From DATEDA01 sp963820965 (GTDB lineage: Bacteria > Pseudomonadota > Gammaproteobacteria > Burkholderiales > SG8-39): a stretch of 64,000 bases of DNA. Both the position numbers and the translations under genes were made by a program. Position 1 is the stretch's first letter. Each line of letters starts with the position of its first letter. The stretch is taken from NCBI GenBank assembly GCA_963820965.1, contig CAWGCC010000046.1, positions 1 to 64,000 of the forward strand, written 5' to 3'. Of this stretch, positions 58,475 to 64,000 are shown in pieces. The notes under the pieces were generated by a model that did not search any database, was not told where the DNA came from, and worked only from the letters and a program-made list of their open reading frames with translations.

Positions 58475-59267
58475 AGCCCTTCAGAACCTCCTCTTTCATG
58501 GCGCGCCAGATGCGGCCGTGTAGCTCGATGAACCGCGGCGCCAAGCGGATCTCGGAGACATCGCGCGGGCGCGGCAGATCGATCGGGAACTCGCCGATCG
58601 GCCGTGTCTCGGGACCCGCGGACAGGACCACGACCCGGTCGGAGAGCGAGATCGCCTCCTCGAGGTCATGCGTGATGAACACGACTGACTTCCGGTCGGC
58701 GGACCACAACTCCAGCAACTCGTTCTCCATGAGTTGCCGCGTCTGGACGTCCAGCGCCGAGAACGGCTCGTCCATGAGCAGGATCTGCGGATTCAGTATG
58801 AGCATCTGCGCGAGCGAGACGCGCCGCCGCATCCCGCCCGAGAGCTGATGCGGGTACCGGTCGCCGAACCCGCCCAGGCCCACGCGCCGCAGCCATTCCT
58901 CGCCCCGCTCCGCCGCCTCGCGCCGCGGGATGCCCCCGAACTCGAGCCCGGCGACGACATTCCCCAGCGCGTTACGCCAAGGCATCAGCCCTTCGGTCTG
59001 GAACAGGTAACCCGCATGCCTGTTGAGCCCCGTCAGCTGCTCGCCAAGCACCGTGACGGTCCCGGCCGACGGCTCGAGCAGCCCCGCCGCCACGTTGAGG
59101 AGAGTCGACTTGCCGCAGCCGGTCGGTCCGACGACCGAGACGAACTCGCCCGCGCCGACGAGGAGGGTCGTGTCTTTGACCGCCGTGTAGCGTTGAGAGC
59201 GGTCGTCGCGCGAGACGAAGGTGCAGGTTACATTCGCGAGCGCGAGCGCGGGCGCGGCTGCGCTCAC
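58449..59267 (-). CDS. ABC importer ATPase, SsuB/TauB type
   Basis: The 272-residue protein starts at a GTG (59267) overlapping the binding-protein stop. Walker A is VGPTGCGKSTLLN, signature LSGGMRRRVSLAQ, Walker B ILLMDEPFSALD and the H-loop VVFITHDLEEA. It drives the permease at 57623-58474. Confidence 0.93.
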   Translation of the reverse strand: MSAAAPALALANVTCTFVSRDDRSQRYTAVKDTTLLVGAGEFVSVVGPTGCGKSTLLNVAAGLLEPSAGTVTVLGEQLTGLNRHAGYLFQTEGLMPWRNALGNVVAGLEFGGIPRREAAERGEEWLRRVGLGGFGDRYPHQLSGGMRRRVSLAQMLILNPQILLMDEPFSALDVQTRQLMENELLELWSADRKSVVFITHDLEEAISLSDRVVVLSAGPETRPIGEFPIDLPRPRDVSEIRLAPRFIELHGRIWRAMKEEVLKGYARQQGQG

Positions 59268-60286
59268 TTGTACGTGGCGTTCGCCTTCTTCACGAACTCG
59301 TTCGTATAGGTCTCGGCGAGGTTGATCTCGGCGGGGTTGATCTTGGGGTTGTAGTCGGCGAGGATCTTCAGGGTCGCCTTCACCCCGGCGTCCGAGATCG
59401 TGCCGTCCTTCGAGAACGCCTCCTTCACCTTGTCGTACGCGAAGAGGTAGAGCGCGCGATCGCCGAGCAGGTAGGCCTCGGGGACGACTTTCAGCACGTC
59501 CGTGCTGCTCGCCTTCGCGAGCCACTTGTTCGCGCGGACGATTGCGTTCGTGAGCGCCTGCACGGTGTTCGGGTTCTCCTTCACGAACTTCGTCGGCGCA
59601 TAAAGCGAGGCCGCCGGGAGCTGGCCGCCAAACGTCTGCTCGGTCCCCTTCACCGTCCGCCAGTCAGCGATCACCTTGATCGCGCCGTCCATCTCGAGCT
59701 TGGTCATCATCGGATCGGTGTTGGAGATCGCGTCGATCTGCCCGCTCTTCATCGCCGCGATCCCGCCGGCGCCGGTACCGACGCCGATGATCGCCACGTC
59801 GGTCGGCTTCAGCCCGTCGCGGGCGATGAAGTAGTTGAACAGGATATTGGTGCTCGAACCGGGCGCCGACACGCCGACCCTGAGGCCCTTCAGGTCCCGC
59901 GGCGACTTGTAGCTCGCCGCCTTCGCCGTGGCGATGCCCACCGAGATCTGCGGCACGCGCCCCATCTGCACGAACGCGATCAGCGCCTGCTTCTGCGCTT
60001 GCATGTTGATCGTGTGCTCGTAGGCGCCCGACACGACGTCGGCGCTCCCCCCGACGACCGCGCGCAGCGACTGCGCGCCGCCGGCGAAGTCGCTGATCTT
60101 GAGCTCGAGCCCTTCCGCCTTGAAATAGCCGAGCTGCTCGGCCACGGTGAGCGGCAGGTAGTACAACGCCGCCTTCCCGCCGACCGCCATGTGCACGTCC
60201 TTCCGCTCGAGCGCACCCTGCGCCCAGATGAGGCCGGGCAGCGCAGTGAGAGCCAGCGCAATCAGCGCCCGATGGGTTCCCGACAT
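59264..60286 (-). CDS. ABC importer periplasmic binding protein, NMT1/SsuA type
   Basis: The 340-residue protein has a signal peptide (LIALALTALPGLIWAQG) and the NMT1 fold: HMAVGGKAALYYLPLTVAEQ, LGYFKAEGLELKISDFAGGA, AVVGGSADVVSGAYEHTINM and LKGLRVGVSAPGSSTNILFN. It binds a small anionic or heterocyclic compound. First gene of the importer operon; a short gap separates it from recR. Confidence 0.92.
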   Translation of the reverse strand: MSGTHRALIALALTALPGLIWAQGALERKDVHMAVGGKAALYYLPLTVAEQLGYFKAEGLELKISDFAGGAQSLRAVVGGSADVVSGAYEHTINMQAQKQALIAFVQMGRVPQISVGIATAKAASYKSPRDLKGLRVGVSAPGSSTNILFNYFIARDGLKPTDVAIIGVGTGAGGIAAMKSGQIDAISNTDPMMTKLEMDGAIKVIADWRTVKGTEQTFGGQLPAASLYAPTKFVKENPNTVQALTNAIVRANKWLAKASSTDVLKVVPEAYLLGDRALYLFAYDKVKEAFSKDGTISDAGVKATLKILADYNPKINPAEINLAETYTNEFVKKANATYK

Positions 60287-60316
60287 CGCTCCTCCAGGTT
60301 GTGGTCGTCGCCCTCG

Positions 60317-60913
60317 TCACGCTGGCCGCCGTTCGTAATACGCCTGGGCGAGCGTGCCCGGATCGACGAACTCGAGCTCTCCGCCGACCGGGATCCCGCG
60401 CGCGATGCGCGAGATCTTCAGGCGCGGGTTGCGCAGCATCTCGCCGATGTAATGCGCCGTCGCCTCGCCCTCATTCGTGAAGTTGGTGGCGAGGATCACC
60501 TCCTTCACGGCGCCTTCGGACGCCCGTGCAACGAGCTTGTCGAGGCCGATTTCCCTCGGGCCGACGCCATCAAGGGGTGACAGCCGCCCCATCAGCACGA
60601 AATACATCCCCTGATAGGCGAGCGTCTGCTCCATCGTGGCGAGATCGGCGGGCGTTTCGACCACACAAAGCAGCGCCGGATCACGCTTCGGCGAGGCGCA
60701 CAACCCGCAGATCTCTTCCTCGGTGAAAGTGTTGCACCGCCCGCATCGACGCATCCTCGCGAGCGCGCGCCCGAGCGCGCTGGCGAGCCGCTGCGTCCCC
60801 GCGGGGTCGTACTGCAGCAGGTGATAGGCCATCCGCTGCGCCGATTTCGGCCCGACGCCAGGCAGGCAGCGGAGCGCATCGACCAGCTCCTCCAGGGCAG
60901 AGGCCGGCTTCAT
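60317..60913 (-). CDS. recR: recombination protein RecR
   Basis: The 198-residue protein has an N-terminal helix-hairpin-helix (LRCLPGVGPKSAQRMAYHLL), the zinc finger CGRCNTFTEEEICGLC and a Toprim domain (LCVVETPADLATMEQTLAYQ). It loads RecA at gaps with RecFO. It lies 3 bases after ybaB. Confidence 0.97.
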   Translation of the reverse strand: MKPASALEELVDALRCLPGVGPKSAQRMAYHLLQYDPAGTQRLASALGRALARMRRCGRCNTFTEEEICGLCASPKRDPALLCVVETPADLATMEQTLAYQGMYFVLMGRLSPLDGVGPREIGLDKLVARASEGAVKEVILATNFTNEGEATAHYIGEMLRNPRLKISRIARGIPVGGELEFVDPGTLAQAYYERRPA

Positions 60914-60916
60914 TCC

Positions 60917-61243
60917 CTAGAAGAGCTTCATTCCCGGCGGCAGCGGCAGGCCGGCGGTGACGCTCGCCATCTTCTCCTGTACCGTCGACTCGACGCGACG
61001 GACCGCGTCGTTCACCGCCGCGGCCACGAGGTCCTCCAGCATCTCCTTCTCGTCGCCGACCAGCGACGGATCGATGCTGACCCGCTTGACGTCGTGCCTG
61101 CAGGTCATCACGACCTTGACCATTCCGGCGCCGGCCTGGCCCTCGACCTCGATGGTAGCGAGCTCCTCCTGCATCTTGCGCATGTTGTCCTGCATTTGCT
61201 GCGCCTGCTTCATCAGCCCGGCGAGCTGTCCCTTGTTCATCAT
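60917..61243 (-). CDS. ybaB: YbaB/EbfC nucleoid-associated protein
   Basis: The 108-residue protein MMNKGQLAGLMKQAQQMQDN, MRKMQEELATIEVEGQAGAG, VKRVSIDPSLV is a clear YbaB. It binds DNA as a dimer. It overlaps the dnaX stop by four bases; this dnaX-ybaB-recR order is conserved in proteobacteria. Confidence 0.95.
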   Translation of the reverse strand: MMNKGQLAGLMKQAQQMQDNMRKMQEELATIEVEGQAGAGMVKVVMTCRHDVKRVSIDPSLVGDEKEMLEDLVAAAVNDAVRRVESTVQEKMASVTAGLPLPPGMKLF

Positions 61244-62802
61244 GATCTCGTCCCTTCTCCGACCGGCTTCACCGATTCGACTGTAGCGTCGAATCCAGCG
61301 ACCAGCTCCTGCACGAACGGGTCGGCGTCCATCCGCGCACTCGCCGACTCCTCACGCGCACGGCGCTCGCTCTCCGCGATCGCCGCCGCACTTCGGCCGT
61401 TCACCACTCCCACCCTTACAGTGAGCGCGACCGGCCGTCCGAAATGATCCGCAAGCGCGGCCCTGAGCTTGTCCACATACCCCTTGTCCGCAAGCGCGCG
61501 CGACTCGGGTCCGACCGCCAGCTCGAGCGCGTCCGCCTCGAATGCAACGAGCTCGCTCCGTTCGGCGAGCTGCTTCGCCGCGCCGGTGACCCGCAACGCC
61601 CGGGCCACGGCGGGCCAATCGGCGACGCGTGCGGGACGGGCCCCCCGCGGGGCAGGTGCCGCGCTCTCGTCGCGGGCAACGCGGGGCGTGGGGCCGGCGT
61701 TCGCGACCTCGCCCGGCTCGTCAGGCGCGAACGCGAGCATCCGCATCAGCGCCATCGTGAAGCCGGCGTACTCGTCCGGCGCGAGCGGGAGGTCGTGGCG
61801 GCCCTGAACCGCGATCTGATAGTAGAGCTGCACGTCTTCCGGATCGATCGCGCGCCCGAGCGCGACAATGCGGTCGCGCTCGGGCGTGTCCTCCGAAACT
61901 GCGTCCGGGGTCAGCTGGGCAAGCGCCACGCGATGCAGGATCCGCGCGAGTTCCCCGAGCGCATTCTCGAACGACAGGCTGCGCGCCTCCATGCCGTCGG
62001 CGATTGCGAGCACCGCGGCCGCATCGTGGCGCCCCAGCGCCTCGAGCGCATCGAGCAGATGACCCGTGTCGACCGTGCCAAGCATCGCACGGACGCTTGC
62101 TTCCGCGAGATTCCCGGCCGAGTACGCGATGGCCTGGTCGACCAGGCTGAGCGCATCGCGCATGCTGCCGCGCGCCGCGTGCGCCACGAGCCGCAGCGCG
62201 GGACCCTCCGCCGGCACGCCCTCCTCTCCCAACACGCGCTCGAGATGCGCCGCGATCGCCGTCGCCGGCATCTGCTTCAGGTTGAACTGCAGACAGCGCG
62301 AGAGCACGGTGACCGGGATCTTCTGCGGATCGGTCGTGGCGAGAATGAACTTGATGTGCTCCGGCGGCTCCTCGAGCGTCTTCAGCATCGCGTTGAATGC
62401 CGAGTTCGAGAGCATGTGCACTTCGTCGATCACGTAGACCTTGAACCGCCCGCGCGTTGGTGCATACACCGCGTTGTCGAGCAGCTGCCGCATCTCGTCG
62501 ACCCGGGTGTTGGTCGCCGCGTCGACCTCGATCAGGTCGACGAAACGGCCGGCGTCGATCTCCAGGCATGCCGAGCACACCCCGCACGGCGTGGCGGTGA
62601 TGCCGGCCTCGCAGTTGAGCGCCTTCGCGAGGATGCGGGCGAGCGTCGTCTTGCCGACGCCGCGCGTGCCGGTGAAAAGGTAAGCGTGATGGAGCCGCTG
62701 CTGCTCGAGCGCGTGCGTCAGCGCCCCGACGACGTGCTCCTGCCCGACCATCGCCGCGAAGTTCCGCGGTCGCCATTTGCGGGCGAGCACCTGGTAAGCC
62801 AT
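61240..62802 (-). CDS. dnaX: DNA polymerase III subunit tau/gamma
   Basis: The 520-residue AAA+ clamp-loader subunit has Walker A GTRGVGKTTLAR, zinc cysteines C64, C73, C76, C79 (CEAG...CGVCSAC), VIDEVHMLSNSAFNAMLKTL (Walker B) and SRCLQFNLK (sensor). The C-terminal tau part is shorter than in E. coli (643 residues). It is complete in this window. Confidence 0.96.
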   Translation of the reverse strand: MAYQVLARKWRPRNFAAMVGQEHVVGALTHALEQQRLHHAYLFTGTRGVGKTTLARILAKALNCEAGITATPCGVCSACLEIDAGRFVDLIEVDAATNTRVDEMRQLLDNAVYAPTRGRFKVYVIDEVHMLSNSAFNAMLKTLEEPPEHIKFILATTDPQKIPVTVLSRCLQFNLKQMPATAIAAHLERVLGEEGVPAEGPALRLVAHAARGSMRDALSLVDQAIAYSAGNLAEASVRAMLGTVDTGHLLDALEALGRHDAAAVLAIADGMEARSLSFENALGELARILHRVALAQLTPDAVSEDTPERDRIVALGRAIDPEDVQLYYQIAVQGRHDLPLAPDEYAGFTMALMRMLAFAPDEPGEVANAGPTPRVARDESAAPAPRGARPARVADWPAVARALRVTGAAKQLAERSELVAFEADALELAVGPESRALADKGYVDKLRAALADHFGRPVALTVRVGVVNGRSAAAIAESERRAREESASARMDADPFVQELVAGFDATVESVKPVGEGTRS

Positions 62803-62847
62803 AAGACGATTTTAGCAGCGCGGGTGGTGCGCGAGGTAAGCCCGTTT

Positions 62848-62872
62848 CCCCTCTCCGCCAGTTGGAGAGGGG
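62848..62872 (-). terminator. hairpin downstream of the SRP RNA
   Basis: CCCCTCTCC (62848-62856) pairs with GGAGAGGGG (62864-62872), and AAAC follows on the minus strand. It may end the ffs transcript but lacks a T run; it may also be a dispersed repeat. Confidence 0.45.
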
Positions 62873-62915
62873 AACGGCGTGCGCTCTGCGGCTTCGCCGC
62901 CGCGCGCGTGGGGTT

Positions 62916-63011
62916 GGCGAGCCTTACCCCCGGCACTTGCAGTAAGTAGCTGTGGCTGCTTCCTTCCGGACCTGACCAGATTCACCACGCTGCAATGCGG
63001 GGAGGCCCGCC
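62916..63011 (-). ncRNA. ffs: signal recognition particle RNA (4.5S type)
   Basis: A 96-nt RNA on the minus strand with the conserved tip GGTCAGGTCCGGAAGGAAGC. Outer ends GGCGGGCC and GGCTCGCC close the rod. It binds Ffh for co-translational targeting. Position before dnaX fits betaproteobacteria. Confidence 0.95.
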
Positions 63012-63068
63012 ATTGATCGTGAGCCGACTCGAACTCGACGGGCGCGAGTCTAGCACGCGTCCTCGACC

Positions 63069-64000
63069 TCACCCGGCAGATTCGGCCTTCGCCGGTGCGC
63101 GCAGCGTGTACGGCGGCTTCAGCTTCTCCGGCAGCACGCGCCCCATGCGAGCGCGATGGCCGAGATGGTGCGCGAACTTCGCGCCAGCGATGACGGTCGC
63201 CCTCTCATTCCCGCTTCGCGGCGCGATGCCGGTCAGCACGATCTCGCGCTTCGCGGTGACAGCGACCGCCAGGAGCTTTTCGCCCTCTTCAAGTCCCATC
63301 ACGATCACGCCGCGACCGCGTGCGAGGGTGCGCAGCTCTGCTGCTTCGAACGCCAGCATCCGGCCCTGCTCCGACACCGCCACGACGATGTTGTCCGGCG
63401 CCTCATCGCAGATCACGGGCTCGAGCGGCGTCTCGCCCTCTTCGAGCGTCATGAACTCGCGACCGGCCCGACGGTTCGACGTCATGTCCGCGAGCTTGGT
63501 GAAGAATCCATAGCCGCCGGTCGACGCAACCAGCACGTTCGTTTCCGGCTTCCCGCCGACGCCGAACATTATCTTGCCGCCTTCCTGCACCTCGACGAGC
63601 GAGGAGGCCGGCGCGCCGTCGCCGCGCGCCGACGGGAGCTGCGCCGCGTCGACCGTGTACGCACGACCATTCGAGTCCAGGAACACGACCGGGTCGACGG
63701 TTCGGCACTCGATCAGCGCGCCGAGCACATCGCCTTCCTTGAACGACAGCCCCGACGGGTCCACGCCCCACCCCTGGCGCGCCCGCACCCAGCCGTTCTT
63801 CGAGAAGATCACCGTGACCGGTTCGTCGATGACCGGGGTTTCGACGATCGCCTTCTCCGATTCCTCGATCCGGGTGCGGCGCTTGTCGCCGAAGGTCTTG
63901 ACGTCCGCCTCGATCTCCTCGATCACCACCTCCTCGAGCGCCTTCCTGCTGCCGAGGATCTTCTCGAGTCCCTTGCGCTCCTTCTTGCGTTCCTCGAGCT
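63069..64000 (-). CDS. parC: DNA topoisomerase IV subunit A, C-terminal part (runs off the window)
   Basis: The frame is open at the right edge: the coiled-coil region (KGLEKILGSRKALEEVVIEE) and the C-terminal beta-pinwheel (VTVIFSKNGWVRARQGWGVD, TGGYGFFTKLADMTSNRRAG, GRGVIVMGLEEGEKL). GyrA-type GyrA-box is absent, and the pattern is of ParC. The N-terminal catalytic part lies beyond 64000. Stop at 63069. Confidence 0.9.
   Translation of the reverse strand, partial: LEERKKERKGLEKILGSRKALEEVVIEEIEADVKTFGDKRRTRIEESEKAIVETPVIDEPVTVIFSKNGWVRARQGWGVDPSGLSFKEGDVLGALIECRTVDPVVFLDSNGRAYTVDAAQLPSARGDGAPASSLVEVQEGGKIMFGVGGKPETNVLVASTGGYGFFTKLADMTSNRRAGREFMTLEEGETPLEPVICDEAPDNIVVAVSEQGRMLAFEAAELRTLARGRGVIVMGLEEGEKLLAVAVTAKREIVLTGIAPRSGNERATVIAGAKFAHHLGHRARMGRVLPEKLKPPYTLRAPAKAESAG

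Overview
High-GC chromosomal window from a betaproteobacterium. The evidence is the 16S sequence style (the GGGGAATTTTGGACAATG signature read on the minus strand), the 16S-tRNA-Ile-tRNA-Ala-23S-5S operon, the order dnaX-ybaB-recR with an SRP RNA beside dnaX, a PEP-CTERM protein, and TRAP and Bug-type solute uptake genes. The genus cannot be named from what is visible.

Layout. (1) 1-11.3 kb is an accessory region. Small plus-strand genes, each followed by an attC-like recombination site, form an integron gene-cassette array. The array is broken by two IS3-family copies and one IS110-family element, and one IS3 copy lies inside the IS110 transposase. Cassettes encode a cupin, an NTF2-like protein, a ParE/RelE-type toxin-antitoxin pair, HNH proteins, a ModA-like periplasmic protein, a small secreted protein and a methyltransferase. 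Several cassette genes carry frameshifts. No integron integrase is in the window; cassette orientation places it to the left, if it exists. (2) 11.4-16.4 kb holds a three-gene TRAP transporter and a cupin, separated by a HigB/HigA-type toxin-antitoxin insertion flanked by a decayed duplication. (3) 16.4-19.7 kb has an acetyltransferase and paaG-paaI-paaK of phenylacetate catabolism. (4) 19.8-30.4 kb is a minus-strand operon: xdhA-xdhB-xdhC, a nucleoside/purine-type ABC importer (ATPase, two permeases, BMP lipoprotein) and a terminal Rieske oxygenase. A divergent GntR regulator lies across the promoter. With allA at 33.6 kb this points to purine or modified-purine catabolism. (5) 31.6-33.5 kb has an exported Pcm, a secreted nuclease and a small unknown gene. 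(6) 34-42.9 kb is a second accessory zone of small unknown genes, gene remnants, an orphan half attC, a PEP-CTERM protein and a glycosyltransferase. It abuts the 3' end of tRNA-Glu. (7) 43-46.7 kb has tRNA-Glu, tRNA-Ala, gltX, tRNA-Val, acetyltransferases, a truncated copper-ATPase N-terminus and a UspA. (8) 47.1-51.8 kb is an rpfF / rpfG-rpfC cell-cell signalling locus (DSF type). (9) 51.9-57.6 kb is an rRNA operon on the minus strand with tRNA-fMet at its head. (10) 57.6-64 kb has an NMT1/SsuABC-type ABC importer, then recR, ybaB, dnaX, the SRP RNA and the C-terminal part of parC.

Working together: xanthine dehydrogenase, its maturation factor XdhC, the importer and ureidoglycolate lyase fit a scavenging route from imported purines to nitrogen. 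RpfF makes a fatty-acid signal sensed by the hybrid kinase RpfC, which signals to the HD-GYP phosphodiesterase RpfG. Core replication, repair and translation genes are intact, while most frameshifts fall in the two accessory zones, so the damage there looks like real decay rather than uniform sequence error.
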